From Taenia hydatigena (lineage: Eukaryota; Platyhelminthes; Cestoda; Cyclophyllidea; Taeniidae), in NCBI GenBank assembly GCA_036345935.2, contig JADWOT020000008.1, positions 12,273,733 to 12,337,732 on the forward strand: a DNA stretch of 64,000 nucleotides. Reading direction: 5' to 3'. The notes under the pieces are model-generated. The model saw nothing but the letters and a program-made list of their open reading frames with translations. It was not told the DNA's origin and did not search any database. Of this stretch, positions 23,056 to 35,700 are shown piece by piece (position 1 is the stretch's first letter; every line of letters begins with the position of its first letter). The translations under genes and the position numbers were made by a program.

Positions 23056-26000
23056 CAAAAGGTGATTCTCTCAGGTGAGACTAGCAATCGAACACGTGTG
23101 GGGAGAACACTCTCATACACCTAAAAACCTAGGAGACTAGTCTTCAATACAATGCTTCGCTGTTCCTTAATGGTAGAGGTACATCTACTGTTCCGCACTT
23201 TCTCCCTTGAAGCAAGGGAAAGGAGGAAAAGTGGTAACAATCGTACAAGAGCACATGAAAGTCTACCAGAATGCAAAGTAAGGAGCAGCATTTGAGTACC
23301 CGAACCAATTTGAAAGAGAAGCCAGGACCGCAATCATCCAAGCCCCGGACACGTGTTGCATCTGGGCATCCACCACCAGAGCTGTGGGGGACCCTAGTGT
23401 GGAAACAGTAACGTAGGAATGACGTGAGGAGAACGCTATGCCATTAGACGACTGAAGAGACCCACCTGCACTGCATACTCTTATCACAAAAAAGTAGCCC
23501 TGTTACACACGCTATTGTCACTGAGACTAACAGAAAGCCGGTCGAGTAGGGAGCGCGCGAGCAGATAGAGCCAATCAAAGCTGCAGACATGGGGTAAGGC
23601 GGCAAACAACCCTCACTTCACATCATAGAGTGGCAGTGAGTCCAGGCAACCTCTCAGCTACTAATCAAAGCAGGCGTACCTCTTCAAACTAAAGATGCTT
23701 CGTCTTGGGGTAGCACCTACGCCTTGAGGGAAACGTTGGTGTCAGCAGTGAGTGAGTGGGTGGCTTGAGGTTGGGTATTTTTGATTGGAGGCGACTTCGC
23801 TGTTGCCAAATGACAGAGGAGGTGCAGTCATACTCCCAAGCCAACTATCGCCCAGAGGTGCTCCCCATATGCATACCGTTCGGCTCTCAATCACACATCC
23901 AAATGGGCATGGAATGAGTTCTCAGTATGACAGTTGAATATTTATAAGGTGGAAAACACGAATGAGGTGTTTTGTGCTTCACGAGACGCCTATCACGCGC
24001 CCAAGTTGCTGCCAACTTCACTGTGGTCTGTAAGATGGCTCCCGGTGGTGTGGCGGTGGGCGGGTCTAAGTCGTTTGCATGAGTCACACCCATCGCCTGC
24101 CACAGTGACTCAACCCCGGCTCGGTCTTTGTTTCTCTCACGTGATGCGCCCTAATGCGCTCGCAACGACTTCAAGGGTGTCCCAACTACCTCAAACACGC
24201 CCCACCCAGCCCAGTCCAGGTGCGCATTGGCAGCCCCTTTTGAAAATCAAACATCTTTTAAGCGTAAACTCGATTATTTATGCTGTAGTGCTTTGATTGT
24301 TTGTTTGAACCTTGGTTTTGGACACGCAGCCACTTAAGGCTCCGCCACTTAACCTCGGCTAGGCAGCACGGTCTCCAGGCCATGACGGTAGTGTCCCGAC
24401 TCCACCCTACTACCACGCCTTCTTCCAAATTCAGGGAAGTTTCAGAGCGCCCCCCCTCCCCTCCCCTCCTCCTCTTCCCCGGGTTGCCAATGCATTTGAG
24501 CCTAAAGCGCAAAGTGTGCCGACGCTTTAAGGTGGTTGTTTTAACTCACTGCATCACGTGACTGCTTGGTGTGGCTGAATGTGCACCACTCTCCGTTGCC
24601 TACTTCAATAAACAACGTAGTTTTCTGTCTTATTCAAACAAAAGGAGGCGTGTAAATCAATTCACAAACGATTGGCGTGTAATAGGGTTCATTTCGGGAT
24701 TAACGCTTTCAACTATCCGCCACATCTTGAAGATTTTACGATCCCAAACCGGTGGCGACTTTTGCAGATAGCCACCAAAAAAGTCTGGATGTGTCAAGTT
24801 TCCATAGAAATGCATTTTCCAATTGCAAGTCGGACTTCGAGTAGCATTTGCTGCTTCGATGCTCCTTTCAGCCTCCCTCTCCCCTCCACCACCGAAGCAA
24901 CAAACTGACCTCTATTGTTTTGCAAATGAACGAATCCTGAAGCTGGAAGATGTCCTCTGCAAGAGTAACAAGGGTGACGATGCTTGGAGCGGCATGGGAG
25001 TTAAGCTAGTGTTTTGCAATGCTTTGGTTGTTTTGTTTTAGTTGCGCAGCCCACTTCAGGCTGAGTTGTCTTACTTCTGATGAGCAGCACAACTTTCGAG
25101 CTCTTTTCCGCGGAAGACTCGGGGTGTTGCATTTTGAAAGGCAACAGTTGTTTTATGGCAGGAAGCCCCAGTTACTACACTACTTTGCTAGTCCATTGCA
25201 AGTGAACGTGGTCCTGGAAGCTCAACTCACCCACCACTGCTTCATTCAGGTCAAATGTCAGCCTACCCAACCGACGAGACAACGATCTGGTAGGCGCAGT
25301 AACAAGGGAGCAAATCAATTCCACCGAAATCTGCAATCGCTAGTTTCCTCGTGTGATGTTTGTGTTGCTCAGGTAAATTACTGAGACCACAACGCAAAAA
25401 ATGCCTCCACACTAAAACAGAGTCAAGACAACTTCATGCGTTCAACGCCGTTCCCCGATTGATGTTGGCTCAAGTACAGTATTTCAAAATCCTCCAAATG
25501 CTTCGCCATCAAATACTGCTAGTCGGGCAGCTTGGACACCCAGTTTGGCAGTGTGTGTATCACCGAAAGCTTGTCACAAAAACGGAGCCGCGTACCAACT
25601 GCCGTCGCCCTCAAATCACCTCTCCGGTCCATCGAACCTTCCTGCCTCAACTACTGCCACCTCCCAGTCTCCACCACTAGTGGCGCAGACGCCTACCACA
25701 TCGACATTGGGTTCTTGCGATTCCGATCCGATTCCACCAACCACCACCATTATCGACAACGGTAGGCTGAGAGCAGCACTATACGAGGCGTTTTCGTCAC
25801 TACTGCCTACATGTCGAAATGTTTCCTGTTCTCATTTTACCAGCAGTACTTTGTGTGAGTGGGCTATCCAACTGTGGTACCCTTTCCCTGCTCCAAATGT
25901 TTTAAGAGTAATTGTTACATAAATGGCCAAACCACGACATGGCCCAAGTAGTGCTTATTGGTCAGAGGAGGATGGAGTCGATTCATTTTACACTGGTGTC

Positions 26001-28572
26001 GCTTTGACGCCTCAGTTCCAAAACGTTTCATCCATTGCTTATGCAGCCTTTCCTAGAAATTCGAATAACCAAATAAGGCTGGCAATAGTTCCTCAATTCG
26101 TACCATTTGTGCATTCCAACAATCTGTTAGCGATTTTAGACAAAGGCAAGTGGTTAATGCCTTACCGTCTAAGCGGAGACACCCCACCTGGAGATGTGCT
26201 TCAACCAAGCGTTTTTCCACACAAATGAGCCGATTCAGTTTAAGCACTCCCTCCCTCCGAAGACGTTTCCGCTGTCAAATGCTTCATTCATTCACACACC
26301 TTATTTCATTTTCAGGATCAAGTGTGCAAAGATGTAGCTGGAGTCACTGCCGCCCCTCCCGGTTGTTCCAGAGTAGTTCAAGCGAGGGAGTGATGCCACC
26401 ACCACCGTGGAGTGCAACCCCTACTGCTGTGCGAGATCCACGATGTGTAAAGTAGGAAGTCGAGATGACTACACCTTTCACAGATTACAATAAAACAATT
26501 TCCTTTGCAAACAAGTGACCTTCATTCATCACAGTCACTGTCTCCTGTTGTCGTGAACGGGGCAAATGGAAATCTGAAAGACCAACACCTTACCTTGGCC
26601 TAAATTTATTGTTGCCCATGAAGCCCATTTGAACCCACATTAGCTCTTCTTGCAACCCCCATGAACTGCCACATTGTACTGGTCCGACCCGTTAACGCGA
26701 GAAAGTACCAGCATTTGCACGTCCAAAAAGATGCGGTGGTGGCGAAGACGTATCCAAACGTCACCGATTATGAAGGGTCACGTCTCTCAGCACGACCTGT
26801 AACCTCTCCAACAGTTGATTTCCCAATAAATTCGTGTGGGACATGTAAGCAACACCTGTTTCGCAACGCTTCCGGCCTTCGTCAAGTCAAACTGCTCATA
26901 TTTTGCGCAGAATCCACAACTCTCCCTCGAATCCTCGATATCCGGGCGCGAAATTTACTACGGTTGTCCGTCAAAGACGAACATAAGCACACGTACAAAA
27001 TGCTTTGTAGCCATCCCCACCCGTCCACAATGGGCAGCCGCTTGACAACTGGTTTGTGCTTGTATCAACGGCGCAGACCGTTCTATTGACCCCTCATGGT
27101 CAAGATGACAGCAGTTCGGGTTTGAGCGTGCGGAGTAAATAGTACGAACGCACATCTGCATGCAAAGGTGGAGGGAGGGAGGGTGGTGCAAAAATAAATC
27201 TAGAGCGCTTGTGTGACAGGAAGGCACACAATAAGCCATTGAATGAAGACTAGGCATCGGAGTTGGCAAAAGTTCTTGGCTGTGTTAAGACAAGGACTGA
27301 CTAAAGCGGCACCAAAAAGCCTCTGAATGGGTCAAATTTCACCGCCTACCCCGCCCATAACGCGAATCCAGAACCGCGCACCGGATACTAGGACCCTGTC
27401 AGTGAAGGTGGGAAAGAAGCACCCAGGACACGGCATCGCATCAACCCCTCGCCTGAAAGGCGGAATCACACCACCCACTAGCGAGGAAGAGACTGACTGC
27501 GCACACAACACCGGAGTTGGCGCTTTAGACCCTTGGGAACCTTCCGATGACTCTGGCGGAAACCTTATCACCTGACTGTGGGATTGTGATGCGGGGAGAA
27601 ATAACCCGTACATGCACTTAGCAAGCTTCCAGTGTCAGGTGGTTGGTGTGTCCCATCGCCTCACAATGGGAGGAGGAGTTCACCACGCAAAATGGCCACA
27701 TCGTACGCGCTTCGCTGTCGAACGCTAACACCCTTAACATCCTGAAAGCTGTGAGGCACACACGATGGGAACAAGTCTATGTGCCTTTGACGGCCGCGAG
27801 ATCGTGCCCCACAGCCAAAGGGCGGGAGTCTCGAACCAACTCTGAGCAACTCAACGGAAGGAGCGCGCGCACGCCCGCAGACTCGGTGGGCCCCATCGTG
27901 GCTCACTGAAGCCAGCGCATTAGCACTCGAACTCTGGCGGGTGAAACCGCAGGCTAAAGCCTCAAACAGATTCCACACCGACAGGGAGCAATACCTGCTC
28001 GGGATAGGAAATGCTGCATTCATTTAGTCAAACGCAAGCGCACGCGGTCCTCGAGGCACTTGATTCCACTTCACGACTCAGATCACGAGGTTGCACACCT
28101 GGCGCCGAACAAGACTTCACACCCAAACTCCAGCTCGTGAGAAACGCAACCATACGGAGCCGAAGTGCTGGAGGAATGCACGTCTGCCACCGCAGCGGTG
28201 AGCGACGTCCATTCCAGAGGCGCGACTCGAGACACCATCCGATCGAAGCAGGATGAAGCTCCACAAGCAGTAGAGGGCTCTGCGAGGTCGTGCTAAGCGA
28301 CTCCCACTCAATTGCATCCCAGTCACTCACTGATGCAAAAACGGGCACCCCATGAAGGAGAACAAGGTCAACAACTAACGCGACAACGCGGGGCACATAA
28401 ATGGAGGGCAAAGAAGCCACAACCACCGGACGCGGGGACAGCATCGAGGACGGAACCAGAGACAAGAACCTGGACTGCTCGCATAGAACCACAAGGGTGC
28501 CGCATCACGAGGAACCAGAAGAAAGACAACGAACACGACCCCGGAGGAAAGCACGACGGAATACTATAAAGA
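23056..28572. other. Left part of block C, no assigned gene
   Basis: Same content as 14937-20453 in block A: short frames without recognised families, except the candidate unit listed separately at 25019-26495. Confidence 0.4.
25019..26495 (+). other. Candidate unassigned gene, block C copy
   Basis: Copy of the unit at 16900-18376, shifted by 8,119, with the same open frames, acceptor and AATAAA (26489-26494). See the block A entry for what is and is not visible. Confidence 0.3.
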
Positions 28573-28620
28573 TTTATTAACGCAACACACCGCTTACGAC
28601 GGAAACCAGGAATACTATTA

Positions 28621-29876
28621 CTACTTATATAGAGGCGCCTCAACAACAAGATGCCCTTCACCCATTTCCGCGTGAGCCTTGCTAGCGTCAACCACCGCCG
28701 GTGTGACGAAGGCTTTGTAAAACTCACGATGCTCACTGTGTGAGGCGTTCTCAGTCTTCTCCTCCTTCCCCGTCATACCATGTACATACACCTTATTACC
28801 CTTCGCCCACACTTTCACATCCTTCGGCGCAAAATGAGGGTCAACCTTCAGCTCCAAGTGCATCCTCTTCGATCCGTCCTCCGCCGTGACGATCTCCAGA
28901 CCCTCCTTATCTACACAAAGTCATGCTTAGAGGCACATCCGCGGTAACAACCCACTCATCACTGCCAGCTGTCTCTCCTGCACCTCCGAGGGTTGAATGG
29001 CCAGACCCTTCTCGGGACTCAACTTTATAGCCTTGTAATTTGGCTCGTTGACAGGAGCCTCAACCACCAACACGTCGTCCTACACAAAGGATGCACTAGG
29101 GAAGGGCAGTGACGAATCCAACCTACCGATGTGATAGTGGCCTGGATGTGATTACGGTCCACCGATGGTGGAAGTGGAATGGACCGACCCACCGACTCCG
29201 ACATCGCTGCGTCCCCTCGCGCCACCGACCTCTGAGCCTGAACAATCAACTTGTTCTTGTCTGTCTTGATGGTGATCTCCTCGGGTTTAAAGTTCCCCGC
29301 GTTAAAGTACACCTTGAAGTGCAACTAAAACAGACGAGATAGAAGGACAGGAGGCACAGTGACTCGCGTGGCGACGAACACCCGGAGGAGCATCACCTCA
29401 AAGTGGACACAAGCAAGCACTACTGTCAGACAGAAGATCCACGGACTGGAGAAACAGCTCACCTTCCCATCCTTCCCCACTTCATACGCGTCCTTGAGGA
29501 AGTCCAGCTCACCAGGCTGAGTGTACTCGAGCTCCGGGTGGAACTCTCGAGGTTGAATGGCGCTCATCTCCTCCATCACATTCGCAAAGGCGTTTTCCAT
29601 TGCAGCAAATGGCTGCGGATACACAAATGCCACGTTAGATGATCCCAGGTTCGTAAAGGCAAATTAACAGACGCCTGTCCGAGGACAGCTCACCTCCAAA
29701 GAGAAGAGATTCCTGCGCATATTCATGATGTCATCGTGCAAGGACTGACGCGACCTCTCGACCCAATCAAATACTTGATCGAGAGGCACAAGAGCCATCT
29801 GGGGAAATTCCCAGTCGATCAGACTACGTCGTCTGCTCGAGAGATCCCTATCATCACGAATCGGAAATATGGACAT
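28621..29876 (-). CDS. Small heat-shock protein with two alpha-crystallin domains, copy C
   Basis: Minus-strand exons are 29694-29876, 29463-29612, 29127-29324, 28956-29079 and 28621-28910. They encode the same 314-residue protein as copies A and R, with both alpha-crystallin domains intact. Its distinguishing point is upstream. Only 154 bases of promoter are shared with the other copies. Beyond 30030 the DNA is unique and holds two perfect heat-shock elements at 30208-30215 and 30229-30246, about 330-370 bases from the ATG. This copy is therefore the best candidate for the heat-inducible member (inference). It is head to head with copy R. Confidence 0.94.
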
Positions 29877-30207
29877 GACGCCGCACCAACACCAACGCTG
29901 CAGTGTGCTGGTTCACACCCGGCTTATATGCATCTACCCTCACACGTAATTGGCTTGCATCTGGCTGGCCAATAAGTGCATTGTCAAAAGTTCTCGGGTG
30001 CACACCATTGGCTGCCAGCGCTAAGGTCATTTGGAGAGTCTTAGCTTTTTATGTATCGTAGTGGATGGTACCTCGTGTAAGTGGTGTTATCAATCGAGAT
30101 AATTTTCCACACGAAGCCTTCTGAACTGAACTACACGCTGGTCCAGTGGCCGAAGCGCAAGACCGTCTGTGGTGCACTGGTTAATGTACGAATGCCGCTT
30201 CGGATGT

Positions 30208-30215
30208 TTCTGGAA
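30208..30215. promoter_or_regulatory. Heat-shock element 1
   Basis: TTCTGGAA, a perfect TTCnnGAA core of the HSF1 site. Confidence 0.6.
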
Positions 30216-30228
30216 AAATGCTAAAGCG

Positions 30229-30246
30229 TTCTAGAAGCCTCTAGAA
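30229..30246. promoter_or_regulatory. Heat-shock element 2
   Basis: TTCTAGAAGCCTCTAGAA: units TTC, GAA, CTC and GAA at exact five-base spacing. Three units are perfect and one has a single mismatch. This is the classic layout for a bound HSF1 trimer. Confidence 0.7.
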
Positions 30247-31460
30247 TTCCCTAGCACTGCACCGCATTATTGCTCATTGCATTCATATTCGGCCCCGTTT
30301 ACTTCTCCACATGAAATGGCTATTGATCAGCGCTCTCTCACAACATTGTGACCCACAAACTTTCAGCGAAAAATCGGTTTATCACAGGTCGTACCTGTTG
30401 ATGACGAATTTGCTCCTGTCTTTGCAGATAATCCACCACTGAAGGCTGTAACCAACTGTGTACAACAATGTTGGCACCATTCTTCGTAAAAGCACAACTT
30501 ATGTTGATATGCAGGCAACAGAATGAGTGACCCCACTCCAGCCACCGTTGCACGATGGCCTCGCGCTACTCACCCAGAATAAGTAGCACCACACACACAC
30601 ACCCCACTTCGATACACTTGCTCCAATCCACTCTGCCCTACTTTCCCAGATCGAAGTGAAGCAACCTTTGTGCCTACTAAAACCACTTAAATGCCTAGAT
30701 TTTGACCAAAACGCAAATGCCACATGATGGGAATAAGCACTCAATTGCCTACGCGTCCTGAGTGAAAAACGTGTCGGGCGACAGGACAACGACCCTTCAC
30801 AAGGCACTCCAACACGTATGTACACGGCACACCAGAGCAACCTCGAAACGCATCCAAACATAAGCGTTACATACGCAAGTGGGAATACGTTTGTAATTTG
30901 AAAAGCCATGTCAGATTGGGTGCATCTCCTGCGCTTGTACCATACCTGAGCACATGTCTCGCAGTGCCACCATGTTTCCACGCCGACACCATTGTGCGTG
31001 CCCACACTTAAAAATCATGCATTCTTTGTGCGGCAGTGGTTTCAAATCACCCATTTCCATTTCTAACAGGTTTCGTAAACGAGTAGACAAATAGGTTCCA
31101 AACCGAGTCCACCGAATTTGCCGACTCAGAAAACCAGTCACCAACACAAGACATCAAAGCCCTTTGATCGTGACACTCCCGTCACTGGACTGTGCAGCCG
31201 GCGTGAAGAGCCAGACCTCAAAATGTCACCCCCACACGCCTCATTTACGGGTAATCATTTGGCTAAGCATTGACCAATGAATGAGATATGCAAAAAAGCC
31301 TTCCTCATGACCTTAGCGCTGGCAGCCAATGGTGTGCACCCGAGAACTTTTGACAATGCACTTATTGGCCAGCCAGATGCAAGCCAATTACGTGTGAGGG
31401 TAGATGCATATAAGCCGGGTGTGAACCAGCACACTGCAGCGTTGGTGTTGGTGCGGCGTC

Positions 31461-32716
31461 ATGTCCATATTTCCGATTCGTGATGATAGGGATCTCTCGA
31501 GCAGACGACGTAGTCTGATCGACTGGGAATTTCCCCAGATGGCTCTTGTGCCTCTCGATCAAGTATTTGATTGGGTCGAGAGGTCGCGTCAGTCCTTGCA
31601 CGATGACATCATGAATATGCGCAGGAATCTCTTCTCTTTGGAGGTGAGCTGTCCTCGGACAGGCGTCTGTTAATTTGCCTTTACGAACCTGGGATCATCT
31701 AACGTGGCATTTGTGTATCCGCAGCCATTTGCTGCAATGGAAAACGCCTTTGCGAATGTGATGGAGGAGATGAGCGCCATTCAACCTCGAGAGTTCCACC
31801 CGGAGCTCGAGTACACTCAGCCTGGTGAGCTGGACTTCCTCAAGGACGCGTATGAAGTGGGGAAGGATGGGAAGGTGAGCTGTTTCTCCAGTCCGTGGAT
31901 CTTCTGTCTGACAGTAGTGCTTGCTTGTGTCCACTTTGAGGTGATGCTCCTCCGGGTGTTCGTCGCCACGCGAGTCACTGTGCCTCCTGTCCTTCTATCT
32001 CGTCTGTTTTAGTTGCACTTCAAGGTGTACTTTAACGCGGGGAACTTTAAACCCGAGGAGATCACCATCAAGACAGACAAGAACAAGTTGATTGTTCAGG
32101 CTCAGAGGTCGGTGGCGCGAGGGGACGCAGCGATGTCGGAGTCGGTGGGTCGGTCCATTCCACTTCCACCATCGGTGGACCGTAATCACATCCAGGCCAC
32201 TATCACATCGGTAGGTTGGATTCGTCACTGCCCTTCCCTAGTGCATCCTTTGTGTAGGACGACGTGTTGGTGGTTGAGGCTCCTGTCAACGAGCCAAATT
32301 ACAAGGCTATAAAGTTGAGTCCCGAGAAGGGTCTGGCCATTCAACCCTCGGAGGTGCAGGAGAGACAGCTGGCAGTGATGAGTGGGTTGTTACCGCGGAT
32401 GTGCCTCTAAGCATGACTTTGTGTAGATAAGGAGGGTCTGGAGATCGTCACGGCGGAGGACGGATCGAAGAGGATGCACTTGGAGCTGAAGGTTGACCCT
32501 CATTTTGCGCCGAAGGATGTGAAAGTGTGGGCGAAGGGTAATAAGGTGTATGTACATGGTATGACGGGGAAGGAGGAGAAGACTGAGAACGCCTCACACA
32601 GTGAGCATCGTGAGTTTTACAAAGCCTTCGTCACACCGGCGGTGGTTGACGCTAGCAAGGCTCACGCGGAAATGGGTGAAGGGCATCTTGTTGTTGAGGC
32701 GCCTCTATATAAGTAG
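31461..32716 (+). CDS. Small heat-shock protein with two alpha-crystallin domains, copy R
   Basis: Plus-strand exons are 31461-31643, 31725-31874, 32013-32210, 32258-32381 and 32427-32716; introns are 81, 138, 47 and 45 bp. The 314-residue product is identical to copies A and C in the residues compared. Exon 1 begins [17 protein letters not shown]. The C-terminus reads [21 protein letters not shown] box at 31407-31414, CCAAT at 31384-31388, poly(A) signal AATAAA at 32759-32764. The ATG at 31461 is the first in the frame after the TATA box. Confidence 0.95.
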
Positions 32717-32758
32717 TAATAGTATTCCTGGTTTCCGTCGTAAGCGGTGTGTTGCGTT

Positions 32759-32764
32759 AATAAA
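32759..32764 (+). terminator. Poly(A) signal of heat-shock gene R
   Basis: AATAAA, 43 bases downstream of the stop codon. Confidence 0.7.
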
Positions 32765-35700
32765 TCTTTATAGTATTCCGTCGTGCTTTCCTCCGGGGTC
32801 GTGTTCGTTGTCTTTCTTCTGGTTCCTCGTGATGCGGCACCCTTGTGGTTCTATGCGAGCAGTCCAGGTTCTTGTCTCTGGTTCCGTCCTCGATGCTGTC
32901 CCCGCGTCCGGTGGTTGTGGCTTCTTTGCCCTCCATTTATGTGCCCCGCGTTGTCGCGTTAGTTGTTGACCTTGTTCTCCTTCATGGGGTGCCCGTTTTT
33001 GCATCAGTGAGTGACTGGGATGCAATTGAGTGGGAGTCGCTTAGCACGACCTCGCAGAGCCCTCTACTGCTTGTGGAGCTTCATCCTGCTTCGATCGGAT
33101 GGTGTCTCGAGTCGCGCCTCTGGAATGGACGTCGCTCACCGCTGCGGTGGCAGACGTGCATTCCTCCAGCACTTCGGCTCCGTATGGTTGCGTTTCTCAC
33201 GAGCTGGAGTTTGGGTGTGAAGTCTTGTTCGGCGCCAGGTGTGCAACCTCGTGATCTGAGTCGTGAAGTGGAATCAAGTGCCTCGAGGACCGCGTGCGCT
33301 TGCGTTTGACTAAATGAATGCAGCATTTCCTATCCCGAGCAGGTATTGCTCCCTGTCGGTGTGGAATCTGTTTGAGGCTTTAGCCTGCGGTTTCACCCGC
33401 CAGAGTTCGAGTGCTAATGCGCTGGCTTCAGTGAGCCACGATGGGGCCCACCGAGTCTGCGGGCGTGCGCGCGCTCCTTCCGTTGAGTTGCTCAGAGTTG
33501 GTTCGAGACTCCCGCCCTTTGGCTGTGGGGCACGATCTCGCGGCCGTCAAAGGCACATAGACTTGTTCCCATCGTGTGTGCCTCACAGCTTTCAGGATGT
33601 TAAGGGTGTTAGCGTTCGACAGCGAAGCGCGTACGATGTGGCCATTTTGCGTGGTGAACTCCTCCTCCCATTGTGAGGCGATGGGACACACCAACCACCT
33701 GACACTGGAAGCTTGCTAAGTGCATGTACGGGTTATTTCTCCCCGCATCACAATCCCACAGTCAGGTGATAAGGTTTCCGCCAGAGTCATCGGAAGGTTC
33801 CCAAGGGTCTAAAGCGCCAACTCCGGTGTTGTGTGCGCAGTCAGTCTCTTCCTCGCTAGTGGGTGGTGTGATTCCGCCTTTCAGGCGAGGGGTTGATGCG
33901 ATGCCGTGTCCTGGGTGCTTCTTTCCCACCTTCACTGACAGGGTCCTAGTATCCGGTGCGCGGTTCTGGATTCGCGTTATGGGCGGGGTAGGCGGTGAAA
34001 TTTGACCCATTCAGAGGCTTTTTGGTGCCGCTTTAGTCAGTCCTTGTCTTAACACAGCCAAGAGCTTTTGCCAACTCCGATGCCTAGTCTTCATTCAATG
34101 GCTTATTGTGTGCCTTCCTGTCACACAAGCGCTCTAGATTTATTTTTGCACCACCCTCCCTCCCTCCACCTTTGCATGCAGATGTGCGTTCGTACTATTT
34201 ACTCCGCACGCTCAAACCCGAACTGCTGGCATCTTGACCATGAGGGGTCAATAGAACGGTCTGCGCCGTTGATACAAGCACAAACCAGTTGTCAAGCGGC
34301 TGCCCATTGTGGACGGGTGGGGATGGCTACAAAGCATTTTGTACGTGTGCTTATGTTCGTCTTTGACGGACAACCGTAGTAAATTTCGCGCCCGGATATC
34401 GAGGATTCGAGGGAGAGTTGTGGATTCTGCGCAAAATATGAGCAGTTTGACTTGACGAAGGCCGGAAGCGTTGCGAAACAGGTGTTGCTTACATGTCCCA
34501 CACGAATTTATTGGGAAATCAACTGTTGGAGAGGTTACAGGTCGTGCTGAGAGACGTGACCCTTCATAATCGGTGACGTTTGGATACGTCTTCGCCACCA
34601 CCGCATCTTTTTGGACGTGCAAATGCTGGTACTTTCTCGCGTTAACGGGTCGGACCAGTACAATGTGGCAGTTCATGGGGGTTGCAAGAAGAGCTAATGT
34701 GGGTTCAAATGGGCTTCATGGGCAACAATAAATTTAGGCCAAGGTAAGGTGTTGGTCTTTCAGATTTCCATTTGCCCCGTTCACGACAACAGGAGACAGT
34801 GACTGTGATGAATGAAGGTCACTTGTTTGCAAAGGAAATTGTTTTATTGTAATCTGTGAAAGGTGTAGTCATCTCGACTTCCTACTTTACACATCGTGGA
34901 TCTCGCACAGCAGTAGGGGTTGCACTCCACGGTGGTGGTGGCATCACTCCCTCGCTTGAACTACTCTGGAACAACCGGGAGGGGCGGCAGTGACTCCAGC
35001 TACATCTTTGCACACTTGATCCTGAAAATGAAATAAGGTGTGTGAATGAATGAAGCATTTGACAGCGGAAACGTCTTCGGAGGGAGGGAGTGCTTAAACT
35101 GAATCGGCTCATTTGTGTGGAAAAACGCTTGGTTGAAGCACATCTCCAGGTGGGGTGTCTCCGCTTAGACGGTAAGGCATTAACCACTTGCCTTTGTCTA
35201 AAATCGCTAACAGATTGTTGGAATGCACAAATGGTACGAATTGAGGAACTATTGCCAGCCTTATTTGGTTATTCGAATTTCTAGGAAAGGCTGCATAAGC
35301 AATGGATGAAACGTTTTGGAACTGAGGCGTCAAAGCGACACCAGTGTAAAATGAATCGACTCCATCCTCCTCTGACCAATAAGCACTACTTGGGCCATGT
35401 CGTGGTTTGGCCATTTATGTAACAATTACTCTTAAAACATTTGGAGCAGGGAAAGGGTACCACAGTTGGATAGCCCACTCACACAAAGTACTGCTGGTAA
35501 AATGAGAACAGGAAACATTTCGACATGTAGGCAGTAGTGACGAAAACGCCTCGTATAGTGCTGCTCTCAGCCTACCGTTGTCGATAATGGTGGTGGTTGG
35601 TGGAATCGGATCGGAATCGCAAGAACCCAATGTCGATGTGGTAGGCGTCTGCGCCACTAGTGGTGGAGACTGGGAGGTGGCAGTAGTTGAGGCAGGAAGG

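Larger units (their letters stand above)
23055..30030. repeat. Block C: direct third copy of the duplicated segment
   Basis: Bases 23055-30030 equal 14936-21911 of block A shifted by 8,119, with very few substitutions. Examples are A instead of C at 27108 and T instead of C at 27273, where A and R agree. The left end is cut by the N gap. The right end stops sharply at 30030, where unique sequence begins. Confidence 0.95.
30031..30263. other. Unique 233-bp spacer between blocks C and R
   Basis: Not found elsewhere in the window. It lies between two divergent heat-shock genes, and its right-hand third holds two heat-shock elements. No coding frame is apparent. Confidence 0.85.

Noticed and set aside
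30499..31005. 168-codon frame upstream of heat-shock gene R (also 22213-22719)
   Set aside because: No family motif, and it runs through upstream flanking sequence. In D the homology ends within this frame, so it is not preserved there.
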